A DNA stretch of 64,000 nucleotides, from contig NZ_JAODBT010000001.1 of assembly GCF_027497995.1 (NCBI RefSeq), forward strand, positions 1,452,488 through 1,516,487, read 5' to 3'. The translations under genes were made by a program, and so were the position numbers. Position 1 is the first letter of the stretch. Every line of letters begins with the position of its first letter. This DNA is from Stenotrophomonas sp. Iso1. Its GTDB lineage: Bacteria; Pseudomonadota; Gammaproteobacteria; Xanthomonadales; Xanthomonadaceae. A model generated the notes under the pieces. That model worked only from the letters and a program-made list of their open reading frames with translations. It did no database searches and had not been told where the DNA came from. Positions 48,312 to 56,557 of this stretch are shown in pieces.

Positions 48312-48893
48312 TCAACCATCGCCCTCAATCGCTCCGTGGGCCGTGTCGCCCCCACGCCAACGGCGCAGGCCGCGCTGGAAGAACAGGCTGTTGGGGATCT
48401 GCATCAACGTGCCTTCGGCCGGGCCACCGATCTCATGCAGAGTGGTGTAGATGAGGTTGATGTCTACCACGCTGCCTTTCAGTCCCGGCTTCTCGCCGTT
48501 CTCCAGCAGTTCGATCTGGTCGCCCAGGCGGAACGGGCGGGTGGTGAAGATCAAGAACGTGCAGAAAACGTTGGACAGCACACTCCATGCCGCAAAGAAC
48601 GCCACCGCACCGACGGCGGCAAAACCGGTGAAGGCGGTCCAGAGCACCGACGGCTCCACGCCAATCCGGTCGAGCACTGCCAGCGCCGTGACTGTCCAGA
48701 TGATGAAACTGGACAACCGGCGTATCGCCATCTCGATGGGTTGCGGCAAGGTGTAGTGCCGGCCCAGGCGCGACAGCAGGCGGCGGAACAGCAGGCGCAG
48801 CAGCAAGGCCACCAGCAGGATCACGACGATGTGCAGACCGGTGGTCAGCGGACCGATCCAGTCATGCATCGAGGGTGGCAGGTACTGCTTCAT
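48312..48893 (-). CDS. MscS-family mechanosensitive ion-channel protein (short form)
   Basis: A 193-residue protein with two or three N-terminal helices and the MscS pore helix and beta domain seen in GAVAFFAAWSVLSNVFCTFLIFTTRPFRLGDQIELLE and GSVVDINLIYTTLHEIGG. It is shorter than E. coli MscS (286) and lacks most of the cytoplasmic alpha/beta cage. The start ATG at 48893 has AGGAG exactly 7 nt upstream; the frame also opens at a TTG (48899). It would release solutes on osmotic downshock. Confidence 0.88.
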   Translation of the reverse strand: MKQYLPPSMHDWIGPLTTGLHIVVILLVALLLRLLFRRLLSRLGRHYTLPQPIEMAIRRLSSFIIWTVTALAVLDRIGVEPSVLWTAFTGFAAVGAVAFFAAWSVLSNVFCTFLIFTTRPFRLGDQIELLENGEKPGLKGSVVDINLIYTTLHEIGGPAEGTLMQIPNSLFFQRGLRRWRGGDTAHGAIEGDG

Positions 48894-49102
48894 CGTCAAT
48901 CTCCTTGCTGACTGCAGGTGTCTGCAGCGCGCCGGTCTGCCGGCATGGTGGTTGTGCCGACATGCCGTGGTTCAGCCGCGCCAGGAGGCGAGCAGGGACC
49001 AGTTACATGAATCAGCAACGGTGGGGGAGGCGATTGTCGGCCATGCGGGCATAGACCGACAACGCACCGGCGTTTAAACCTTTTGCCCGGTTGCTGCATC
49101 CA

Positions 49103-49687
49103 ATGGATATGCTCAACGCCATTGTGACCACCGCCGCCCCTTTATCGCCCGCCGTGGACGACGCAGCGCTGGCTCGAGCCGCCGCTGCCGGCGATGTGCA
49201 CGCCTACGAACGTATCTACCGCCGTCACGCGCCGAAGTTGAATGCGCTGTTGTGGCGGCTGTGCGGTGGCAACGCCAGTCGTGCAGAGGACGTGCTGCAG
49301 GAAACCTTCATCCAGGCCTGGCGCAAATTGCCGCAGTTCCGCTTCGAGAGCGCGCTGGGCACTTGGTTGCATCGGTTGGCGGTGAACACGGCGCTGATGG
49401 AACTGCGCGCCAGTGCCACCTTTGAATCGCTGGAGGTTGGCGAGGACGGCATGGAAATGTTGTCGGAAATGACCGCCCCCGCGCGCTGCAATGCCACCGG
49501 GATGGATCTGGAACGCGCGCTGCAGACATTGCCACCGCGGGCTCGCGCGGTACTGGTGCTGCATGACATTGAAGGCTGGAAACACCAGGAAATCGCCACG
49601 GAGCTGCGGATGGCCGTCGGTAGTTCCAAAGCGCAGTTACACCGTGCCCGTGGCTTGCTGCGGGTACGGCTTGGAGAAGCACGATGA
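49103..49687 (+). CDS. ECF-type RNA polymerase sigma factor
   Basis: A 194-residue sigma factor with region 2 (RIYRRHAPKLNALLWRLCGG, then AEDVLQETFIQAWRKLPQFR) and region 4 (LPPRARAVLVLHDIEGWKHQEIA, then VGSSKAQLHRARGLLR). The start is placed at ATG 49103; a TTG at 49091 opens the frame. It overlaps the following gene by 4 bp (ATGA), as sigma and anti-sigma genes typically do. It is soluble, in contrast to the membrane-fused sigma at 3309-4505. Confidence 0.92.
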   Translation: MDMLNAIVTTAAPLSPAVDDAALARAAAAGDVHAYERIYRRHAPKLNALLWRLCGGNASRAEDVLQETFIQAWRKLPQFRFESALGTWLHRLAVNTALMELRASATFESLEVGEDGMEMLSEMTAPARCNATGMDLERALQTLPPRARAVLVLHDIEGWKHQEIATELRMAVGSSKAQLHRARGLLRVRLGEAR

Positions 49688-50217
49688 ATCAGAACGACAA
49701 CGAGCACGACAACGACGACCTGGTCCGCCAGCTGCGCGAACTGCCTGCTGAGCGCGTCCCAGCAGCGGTGGTCTGGCAACGCATTGCTGCTGAATTGCAG
49801 CAGCCCCGGCAGCCTGTATCGGTTGTGGTGATGCCTTCGATGCTGCGCCCGGTGATGCACAAAGAGCCTAGTCATTGGCCGTGGTACGCCGGTGCGGCAG
49901 CGGCGGTGTTGGCGTTGGTTGGCGCGGTGGCATTGTGGCTGCCGCAGGAACGCCCGCTGCCGGCTTCGCCCTTGCAGGCGCAGGCCAAGGCCTTGACCCA
50001 TGAATACCGGCTGGCCATTGCGACGATTCCGCAGGACAGCGTACCGGCGGAATTGATGCCCGCGCTGCAGGAACTCGATGCCAGCGCCGGCGACATCCGT
50101 CAGGCCATCGACCAAAGCCCGCAGGCAAGCTTCCTGCTCGGGCAACTGCAGCGCACCTACGCGCTGCGTCTTGAACTCACCCGGCAAGGCCTTGGCGGCG
50201 CCGGACTTTCCACCTGA
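49684..50217 (+). CDS. Putative anti-sigma factor / membrane-anchored regulator
   Basis: A 177-residue protein with a cytoplasmic N-terminus (about 1-65), one membrane helix (66-86) and a periplasmic C-terminal domain. It lacks a clear zinc-finger anti-sigma motif. Its position directly behind, and overlapping, the ECF sigma gene and its topology make it a probable anti-sigma factor; function is not shown by sequence. The DUF4097 gene follows 11 bp later. Confidence 0.72.
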   Translation: MNQNDNEHDNDDLVRQLRELPAERVPAAVVWQRIAAELQQPRQPVSVVVMPSMLRPVMHKEPSHWPWYAGAAAAVLALVGAVALWLPQERPLPASPLQAQAKALTHEYRLAIATIPQDSVPAELMPALQELDASAGDIRQAIDQSPQASFLLGQLQRTYALRLELTRQGLGGAGLST

Positions 50218-50228
50218 AGGAGCAATCC

Positions 50229-51119
50229 ATGAAAGCCTCTCTGAGGAATGTGCTGGCCGCCACCCTGCTGCTGGCGCCCCTGTCGTCGGCCTTGGCGCAA
50301 AGCACGGTCAACCAGCGCCTGCCGCTGTCCAGCGGCGGCCGGGTTGAACTGGGCAATATTGCTGGTTCGGTCACCGTGCGCGGTTGGGACCGCAATGAAG
50401 TACAGCTCACCGGCACGCTCGGCGACGGCCAGCGCCTGGATGTGGAAAACAGCGCCAACCGCGTGCAGTTCAAGGTGGTGTATCCACAGAACAGCCGCAG
50501 CAGCGGCGCGCGGTTGGAACTGCGAGTGCCGCGCGCGGCGCAGCTGCAGACCAGTACGGTGAGTGCTGGCGTGGATGTGGCCGACGTCGATTTGCGTCGC
50601 CTGCAGACAACGACAGTCAGCGGTGCCATCACTGCCAATGGTCAGGCCGAGGAAGCTGAACTCAGTACCGTGAGTGGTTCGATCCGCACGCAGCTGCGTA
50701 CCTCGCGGCTGGAGTTGCGTACGGTGAGCGGTGGCATCAACAGCGGCGGCGGAAGTGGCGGTGAAGTGACGGCCAACTCGGTGTCCGGTGGTATTGCGTT
50801 GGATCTGTCGGGCGTGCAGCGGCTCAATGCTGAAACCGTGTCGGGCAACCTGGGCGTGCGTAGTTCCGGCCTGCAGCCGGGTGGGCGCATCAACCTGCAG
50901 ACGGTGAGCGCACCGGTCACGTTGACACTGCCGTCGCGCACGTCAGCGCAGTTGAAAGCCAGCACCTTCAGTGGGGATATCCGGTCCGACGTTGGTCAGG
51001 TGGAGCGTCCCCGTTACGGCCCCGGCAGCAGCCTGGATGCGCGCATCGGCAGCGGTGATGGTGATATCTCCATCAACTCGCATTCGGGCGATGTGCGGGT
51101 GAGTTTGGGCGGTCGGTGA
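50229..51119 (+). CDS. DUF4097 beta-repeat putative adhesin-like exported protein
   Basis: A 296-residue protein with a signal peptide (MKASLRNVLAATLLLAPLSSALA) and a right-handed beta solenoid-like repeat: about nine turns with a recurring TVSG motif (for example TTTVSGAITANG, STVSGSIRT, RTVSGGINSG). DUF4097 proteins are frequently found in operons with ECF sigma factors and are periplasmic or surface-located. It is the third gene of the sigma/anti-sigma operon and probably its regulated product. SD AAGGAG 5-6 nt upstream. Confidence 0.88.
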   Translation: MKASLRNVLAATLLLAPLSSALAQSTVNQRLPLSSGGRVELGNIAGSVTVRGWDRNEVQLTGTLGDGQRLDVENSANRVQFKVVYPQNSRSSGARLELRVPRAAQLQTSTVSAGVDVADVDLRRLQTTTVSGAITANGQAEEAELSTVSGSIRTQLRTSRLELRTVSGGINSGGGSGGEVTANSVSGGIALDLSGVQRLNAETVSGNLGVRSSGLQPGGRINLQTVSAPVTLTLPSRTSAQLKASTFSGDIRSDVGQVERPRYGPGSSLDARIGSGDGDISINSHSGDVRVSLGGR

Positions 51120-51159
51120 TTCAGCGTTCGATGTAACTGAGCAGCGAGAAAAATTCGAA

Positions 51160-51456
51160 CTCCCTCCCTTCTCCCGTTTACGGGACGACAACTCGGCAGG
51201 ACTGCCGAGTTGCACGGCGAAGCCGCCCAGCGGGTGAGGCGCAAGGATGTGCCGAATGCAGGTACCCCGAAGGGGCGGATGAGGGGAGCTTTTTGGCTTT
51301 GGACGGCCTTGATTGAAAGCCAACGCCGGAGATCAAAAGCGCCCTCATCCCAACCCCCGCTCCGCGCCCCGGCCCTTGCACTGGCGCAAGGGCACTCATC
51401 AGATCGCGAACCAATGGTTCGCAAACGACCCTCTTCGTCCCGCTCGCGGGAGAGGG
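51160..51456. repeat. Cluster of five or more intergenic palindromes
   Basis: The 377-bp gap holds hairpins: CAACTCGGCA / TGCCGAGTTG (51189-51212), a copy of the GGGCGGATGAGGG end of the repeat at 33328 (about 51264-51286), GCCCTTGC / GCAAGGGC (51372-51393), GCGAACCA / TGGTTCGC (51406-51422), and CCCGC / GCGGG around 51440-51452. No gene is supported. Confidence 0.75.
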
Positions 51457-51496
51457 GCTATGTTTCGCTCCGCCCGGGTGTGAGCAGGGCTGCGCC

Positions 51497-52855
51497 TCAA
51501 CCCTGCGCAGCCGCCAAAGCCAATCCCTGCACTACGCCGAATGACGGATCACCATGCACCAGTGTCGCGCTGGGGAACGCTGACGCAGCGGTGCGCTGCA
51601 CATAGCCTGCGCGTGACATGCCGCCGGTGAGGAACACCGCTGCCGGATCGTGACCGATGTCCTCACGGACCTGCTGCAACAGGTTTTCCAGCTCACTCAA
51701 ATAACTGCCTGCCGCTTTCGTCAGATGCGGCGCGTCGGTTTCCACGCTCAAGCCGGGCTCGATGAAATCCAGCGCGCTGGCATGGCGCTCATTGCTGCTC
51801 AGCGCAATCTTGCAGTGCTCCACGGCGCGGTACAGGCGCGCAGTATTGCCGGTGTCCTGCAACGCTTGCAGGCGCGGGCCATACGGCGCATCCACGGCCG
51901 CATAGTCATGCTGGCGGAAATCGCGCTGGCGCGGCATGTCCTGCACCATTGCGGCTTCCACATAGTGATGCGCTGGTACGCGGGTGATGCCGCGCCCGAA
52001 CAGCGGCATATAGCCGGCCAGGCTCAGGGCAAGGTCGATATCGGTGCCGCCGCGCGCGATACCCCAGGCGCGATGAATCTGCGGTGCCTGGGTGCCGCCG
52101 ACGCTGGCATGGGCGATGTCGGTGGTACCGCCGCCGACGTCCACGATCACCGCTTCATGACGGCTGTCGCTGACGGCGTGGTAGTGCATGGCGGCTGCGG
52201 CGGGCTCTTCCAGAAATTCGACCTCATCGAAGCCGGCCGCCAATGCGGCGCCACGCAGGATGTCCAGCGCCTGGGCGTTGCCGGCATCGCCGATGGAACT
52301 GCGGAATTGCACTGGGCGGCCGAGCAGCGCGCTGCGCACGTTCTGGCCCAACTGCTTGGAGGCGGTCAGGCGGATGTGTTCCAGGATATGCGTGGCGATG
52401 CCGGTGATGGTTTGCTTGGCGCGCGGATGCAGGTTGTAGCCCAGCATCGATTTGGGGCTCTGCACCAGGTTGCCTTCGTTCTCTTCGAAGTAGGCTTCCA
52501 GCGCGTCGTCACCGTAGACCGCGTTCTGCAGCAGGGTGGTGGAGCTTTGCGGTTCGCGGATGCGTTCTTCCATCCATTGCCGGCGCACCACGCGCATGGA
52601 ATCACTGCGCAGCTGATCGTAGCTGCGGTTGGTGCCGGTAGCACGCGAGGCGCGACGGCCGTATTCGATCAACTCTTCCAGCTGCTGTTCCAGCGCAGGA
52701 GTCAGTTCGAAATCGTTGGGGTCGCGCATCACCTCGGGGAAATACACCGTGGTGCGGAACTGCAGCGCGTCGCCGAACTGAACCGGGACCACCTTGCCGT
52801 CAACGTGGGCGGCGGCGGCGGAGTTGCTGGTGCCGAAGTCAATGCCAAGTTTCAT
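51497..52855 (-). CDS. yegD: Hsp70-like chaperone-fold protein YegD
   Basis: A 452-residue member of the Hsp70/actin ATPase superfamily without a substrate-binding domain. The phosphate motifs are MKLGIDFGTSNSAAA (phosphate 1), VIVDVGGGTTDIAHA (phosphate 2) and VFLTGGMSRAG (adenosine). E. coli YegD has 450 residues. The start is at ATG 52855, since the conserved MKLGIDFGTSN begins there. Cellular target unknown; the gene is convergent with the DUF4097 operon and divergent from yjdM. Confidence 0.92.
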   Translation of the reverse strand: MKLGIDFGTSNSAAAAHVDGKVVPVQFGDALQFRTTVYFPEVMRDPNDFELTPALEQQLEELIEYGRRASRATGTNRSYDQLRSDSMRVVRRQWMEERIREPQSSTTLLQNAVYGDDALEAYFEENEGNLVQSPKSMLGYNLHPRAKQTITGIATHILEHIRLTASKQLGQNVRSALLGRPVQFRSSIGDAGNAQALDILRGAALAAGFDEVEFLEEPAAAAMHYHAVSDSRHEAVIVDVGGGTTDIAHASVGGTQAPQIHRAWGIARGGTDIDLALSLAGYMPLFGRGITRVPAHHYVEAAMVQDMPRQRDFRQHDYAAVDAPYGPRLQALQDTGNTARLYRAVEHCKIALSSNERHASALDFIEPGLSVETDAPHLTKAAGSYLSELENLLQQVREDIGHDPAAVFLTGGMSRAGYVQRTAASAFPSATLVHGDPSFGVVQGLALAAAQG

Positions 52856-52974
52856 GGAGCGGGGGTTTCTACGGCTAAAACGGCCGCGCACTTTACTACG
52901 CGGCTGGCCCAGCGGCGTGAGAGCGAGCGTGAGCGGCTACAATCGGCGGCCCCTTTCATGTTCCGGGAGCTGTC

Positions 52975-53307
52975 ATGTCCGTTTCTTCCTGCCCGCAGTG
53001 CTCGCTGCAGAACGTCTACCCCGATGGTGCGCTGTGGATCTGTGCCGATTGTGGCCATGAATGGACGCCCGGCGAAGCGGCGGCCAACGCCTTGGTCGTG
53101 CGCGACAGCAATGGCAACGTGCTGGTTGCCGGCGACACGGTCACGGTCATCAAGGACCTGAAGGTGAAGGGCTCTTCGATCCCGCTCAAGCAGGGCACGG
53201 TGATCCGCAACATTCGTCTGGTCGAGGATGACGCCGAGAACATCGAAGGCAACTCGGAGAAGATCAAGGGCTTGGTGCTGAAGACCTGCTTCCTGCGCAA
53301 AGCCTGA
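52975..53307 (+). CDS. yjdM: YjdM (PhnA-type) zinc-ribbon protein
   Basis: A 110-residue protein with an N-terminal zinc ribbon (CPQCSLQNVYPDG and CADCGHEW) followed by a beta-barrel SH3-like domain (GDTVTVIKDLKVKGSSIPLKQGT). The older name PhnA is misleading, since it is not part of a phosphonate operon. GGGAG 5 nt upstream supports the start. Function unknown. Confidence 0.93.
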   Translation: MSVSSCPQCSLQNVYPDGALWICADCGHEWTPGEAAANALVVRDSNGNVLVAGDTVTVIKDLKVKGSSIPLKQGTVIRNIRLVEDDAENIEGNSEKIKGLVLKTCFLRKA

Positions 53308-53419
53308 GGTACAGGACACCCGCAGTGGTGAGTGAGGAGGGAGAAACCCGCAAGGGGCCTCGCATCCACGCGTCCTCTAGCGGATTTTTCGCTTTTTGTT
53401 CTCCGCTCCCAGCGTCACC

Positions 53420-54523
53420 TCAGTGTGCGGCATGTCGCGCCTCCAGGCGCCGGATGCCATCCAGCTTGGTCTGATAGATGGCCCGCTGCTCGTCGCTGCC
53501 TCCCAGGGCGCGAGCGCGGGCCATTTCGCGTTCGGCCAGACGGTTGTTGCCGCTGAGAAAGTAGACCCGTGCCAGTCCGAAGTGGAACTGATGGGCGCGC
53601 CCATACAGCCGCACCGCCTTGCCGTAGTAATGCACCGCCAGTGGATAGTTCGTGGCGCGCTCGGCAATCACGCCCTGCATGAACTGATAGAACGGGTCAT
53701 TGCTGCGTGAGCGGTCCAACCGCGTCTGCAACTGCGCGGCACGACGTGTATCGCCCATCTGCAGATACAACTTGGAGGCGTTGTGCAGGGACGGAGCGTG
53801 GTTCTTGTTGATCGACAGCGCGGTCTCGAAATCGTGGCTGGCGGCGGTCAGATCATTGACCCGTGATTCCAGCACGCCCAGGTTGCTCCAGGCCGGCACG
53901 AAGCGCGGTTCCATCTGCAGTGACAGGTCGAAGTAGCGACGGGCGGTGACGTAATCGTGCGCGGCCAGCTGGTCGGCACCCCGGTTGTTGTAGAAATGGG
54001 CCAGTGCGCGGCGGTCGGTTATCTGCCGCGGGCCACGGCTGTCGTAGAGCACGTTGCTGTCCAGATCCATGGTGGCGGGGCGGCCATTCACGCGCAGGCC
54101 GGCGTTGACGTGCCCGGCGTTGAAGATGAGCCCTTGCTCCTGGTACCAGGTGACTACCTGGCCGACCTCCTGCACGTGCGCCTCCAGCCCGACCTCACGG
54201 GCCAGGGCAACGAACAACAACGTGAAGGAGAGGCAGTTGGCCCGGCGCTGCTGCCAGGTCTCGGCGATGGTCAAAGTTGCCTCGGTGTCGTACCGCAGGC
54301 CGAGCCCGCTCGGCTCGAATATCAACTCGACCAACCGCTGCAGGCGCTTTTCCGGGGAATTGGTGGTGTCGGTCACCCGTTCGCGCAACAGCGCCTTTAT
54401 CTCGGGCGGCACGACCATGATTTGTTCCGGTGCCGGGATGTCCACGGCGACCTGCGGCGCCGGCGTCGGCGCAGGAGAGAGCGCGGTGACGGCGAGCAGG
54501 GCAAAGGCGTTCCAACCGATCAT
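53420..54523 (-). CDS. Secreted transglutaminase-like domain protein with TPR repeats
   Basis: A 367-residue exported protein (hydrophobic N-terminus MIGWNAFALLAVTALS). Residues about 75-180 resemble a transglutaminase-like Cys protease fold: Cys in QQRRANCLSFTLLFVALARE, His in AGHVNAGLRVNG, Asp in ATMDLDSN. Residues about 190-350 contain four TPR units (for example YNNRGADQLAAHDYVTARRYF and WSNLGVLESRVNDLTAASHDF). It probably binds and processes a peptide or protein in the periplasm. The start is ATG 54523; a GTG at 54532 opens the frame. Confidence 0.82.
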   Translation of the reverse strand: MIGWNAFALLAVTALSPAPTPAPQVAVDIPAPEQIMVVPPEIKALLRERVTDTTNSPEKRLQRLVELIFEPSGLGLRYDTEATLTIAETWQQRRANCLSFTLLFVALAREVGLEAHVQEVGQVVTWYQEQGLIFNAGHVNAGLRVNGRPATMDLDSNVLYDSRGPRQITDRRALAHFYNNRGADQLAAHDYVTARRYFDLSLQMEPRFVPAWSNLGVLESRVNDLTAASHDFETALSINKNHAPSLHNASKLYLQMGDTRRAAQLQTRLDRSRSNDPFYQFMQGVIAERATNYPLAVHYYGKAVRLYGRAHQFHFGLARVYFLSGNNRLAEREMARARALGGSDEQRAIYQTKLDGIRRLEARHAAH

Positions 54524-54722
54524 GGCGACCACCTGGAGGTTGCTGCGGCAGCCCGAGTGTATGCCTGTGAAAAGCGGGCCGGTGTGAGTGTCAGATCACG
54601 CGATGCGGGGCAGGTGGGCGTCGTTTGGCAACGGCCCCGTTGGGTGTCCTTAGAGCGTGCCTTGCCTGCATCCATCGTGCCTCCCGCAGCGGTCCCGGCC
54701 CGACACGGGCAGGGAAAGCCCG

Positions 54723-54768
54723 CAATCCACAGGCGGTGTGGATCAGCCCTTGGCAAACATGTGGATAA
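54723..54768. promoter_or_regulatory. Three DnaA-box-like sequences in 46 bp
   Basis: Within the 402-bp gap between 54524 and 54925, CAATCCACA (54723-54731), TGTGGATCA (54737-54745) and TGTGGATAA (54760-54768) resemble DnaA boxes; the last is a perfect match to TTATCCACA read in reverse. The remainder of the gap shows no gene; an AT-rich TATATTTT lies at about 54810. Confidence 0.45.
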
Positions 54769-54925
54769 CCGTCGGCAGGCCCCGCAGCGCTTGGCTCGCC
54801 GAGTGCTGGCTATATTTTGTCCAGCAGGCATCCCGGTGAGGGGTGGGGTCTGCTAGTATCCGCGGCCCCAGTCAGTATCGGCGGCCGCTACATGCAGGCC
54901 AGCCGGTGGCTTTCGACGCGAAACC

Positions 54926-55513
54926 ATGAACAAGTTCCTTCCTTCTGACCAGGCACAGCTCTCGCTGGGTATTGGCAGTGACATCCCCACCGAGCGCCTG
55001 TTCTTTGCGGTGCTGCCGGATCCGCACACCGCTGAGCGGGTTGCCGAACTGGCCGAAGGGCTGCGGGACGAGCATGGGCTGGAAGGGCATCCGCTGGCGT
55101 GCGAGCGCCTGCATATCACTCTGCACCACGTTGGCGACTACGCCGGCCTGCCACCAAGCTTGTTGGCCAAGATGCGCCAGGCCGCCAGCCGCGTACGGAT
55201 GCCGGAGTTCGAAGTTTGTTTCGACCAAGTGGGAAGCTTTGCTGGCAACCGTCAGAACCCGTTCGTGCTGCGCAGCGAGTACGGCGCTGAACTGCTTACC
55301 GGTCTGCATGAAGAACTGGCGCGTTGCCTGCAGGGTGTGGGCGGCAAGACCGACCCGCGCTTCACTCCGCATATGACCCTGCTGTACGACAAGCGCCGCA
55401 TGCCGATTCAGCCGGTACAGCCGCTGCGCTGGTTCGTGCGCGAATTCGTACTGATCCGCAGCTTCCTTGGCCAGAGCCGCTACCAGCTGGAAGGCCGCTG
55501 GCAACTGGGCTGA
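54926..55513 (+). CDS. thpR: RNA 2',3'-cyclic phosphodiesterase / 2'-5' RNA ligase ThpR
   Basis: A 195-residue member of the 2H phosphoesterase family. Both H-x-T motifs are present: HITLHHVG (His63, Thr65) and HMTLLYD (His149, Thr151). E. coli ThpR (LigT) hydrolyses 2',3'-cyclic phosphate RNA ends and can ligate tRNA halves. Length is slightly above E. coli (176) because of an N-terminal extension. It is first in a run of co-oriented genes. Confidence 0.92.
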   Translation: MNKFLPSDQAQLSLGIGSDIPTERLFFAVLPDPHTAERVAELAEGLRDEHGLEGHPLACERLHITLHHVGDYAGLPPSLLAKMRQAASRVRMPEFEVCFDQVGSFAGNRQNPFVLRSEYGAELLTGLHEELARCLQGVGGKTDPRFTPHMTLLYDKRRMPIQPVQPLRWFVREFVLIRSFLGQSRYQLEGRWQLG

Positions 55514-55634
55514 AGGGCCGTGGCGAATAACAAGGTGTGAGAGGTGGGAGACGGCAAACGGCGGGCTCTGCTTCTGCTTTCATTGGATCCTTGGGCCTCT
55601 TCACTCACTTCTGCCGCTCAGGCAGGATGCGTGC

Positions 55635-56240
55635 ATGGACAATCTTTCGCTGCCGCTTTCCCTTCCGCCGCAACAGCTGGCCGAACTTGAAGCGGCCTAT
55701 GCGCAACCGCCGCGGGCGTATCACAACGTCGGCCACATAGAGGCGGTGCTGCATCACTACCGCGATGTCGCCGCAGGCCCGGGCTGGAAGCAGCCGCGCG
55801 AAGTGGCGCTTGCGGTGCTGTACCACGATGCAATCTACGAAGCGGGACGCAGCGACAACGAGTTGCGCTCGGCGCAGTTGGCCGTTGCAGCAATCCAGCG
55901 CTGGTTGCCGGATGCGGGCGTGGACGCTGCCCGGGTGGCAGAGTTGATCGCGTTGACGGCCCGCCACGGGCAGCTGCAGGCGGAGGAACTGGACGTGGAC
56001 GCGGCGTTGTTCCTGGACAGCGACATGGCCATCCTTGGTGCCCCGCCGGAGGTGTTCGATGCGTACGACCGCAGCATCACCCAGGAATACAGCGGCAAAG
56101 TGCCCGGCTTTTTGTTCCGCATCAACCGGCGCCGCTTCCTGAAAGGCGTGCTGGCGCAGCCGCGCATCTTCTTCAGCGATTTCTTCCATGAACGCTATGA
56201 CACGGCGGCTCGTGCGAATTTACGCCGCGTCACCGGCTGA
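55635..56240 (+). CDS. Predicted HD-superfamily metal-dependent phosphohydrolase
   Basis: A 201-residue protein with the HD-type metal site spread over YHNVGHIEAVLHHY, AVLYHDAIY and the later HGQLQAEELDVDAALFLDSDMAILG. It matches the COG4339-type family of small HD hydrolases. The ATG at 55635 is where the family similarity begins; no good ribosome-binding site is visible. The 121-bp gap before it contains a weak TGAGAGG / CTCTTCACTCAC inverted pair. Substrate unknown. Confidence 0.87.
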   Translation: MDNLSLPLSLPPQQLAELEAAYAQPPRAYHNVGHIEAVLHHYRDVAAGPGWKQPREVALAVLYHDAIYEAGRSDNELRSAQLAVAAIQRWLPDAGVDAARVAELIALTARHGQLQAEELDVDAALFLDSDMAILGAPPEVFDAYDRSITQEYSGKVPGFLFRINRRRFLKGVLAQPRIFFSDFFHERYDTAARANLRRVTG

Positions 56241-56304
56241 GTTGGCACCGATTGGCTAAAATGCGCCGTACTGTGCTGCCGAGCCGGCCCAAGTGGCCGT
56301 TGCG

Positions 56305-56487
56305 ATGAACCCGAATCCCGCTGTCGATCCTGATCCCCGTCCGCTGCCGCCTGAAGCTCCCGGCCCCAATGAGTGCTGCGGCAGCGGTTGTCCGCTGTGC
56401 GTGCTGGACCTGTATTCCGATGAGCTGGGTCGGTACCGGGAGGCGTTGGCCGCGTGGAAGCTGCGTCACCCCGACGTGCTGGATTGA
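56305..56487 (+). CDS. Oxidoreductase-like small Cys-rich protein
   Basis: A 60-residue protein with the conserved NECCGSGCPLCVLDLY motif of the oxidoreductase-like domain family (PF09791 type), also found at the C-terminus of some mitochondrial proteins. Four Cys residues (CC, C, C) could bind a metal or cofactor. The start is ATG 56305; a GTG at 56293 opens the frame. No function is known for the family. Confidence 0.75.
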   Translation: MNPNPAVDPDPRPLPPEAPGPNECCGSGCPLCVLDLYSDELGRYREALAAWKLRHPDVLD

Positions 56488-56557
56488 AACGCCCGTCCTG
56501 ACATTTTTTCCGCGCCAGCAGGCGTAGGCTTCAACTCCCGATCCAGAGAGCGTCTCC

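Noticed and set aside
53957..54856. Long plus-strand frame opposite the transglutaminase/TPR gene
   Set aside because: It is antisense to a gene with clear domains, lacks family resemblance and reads as a GC-biased shadow frame.
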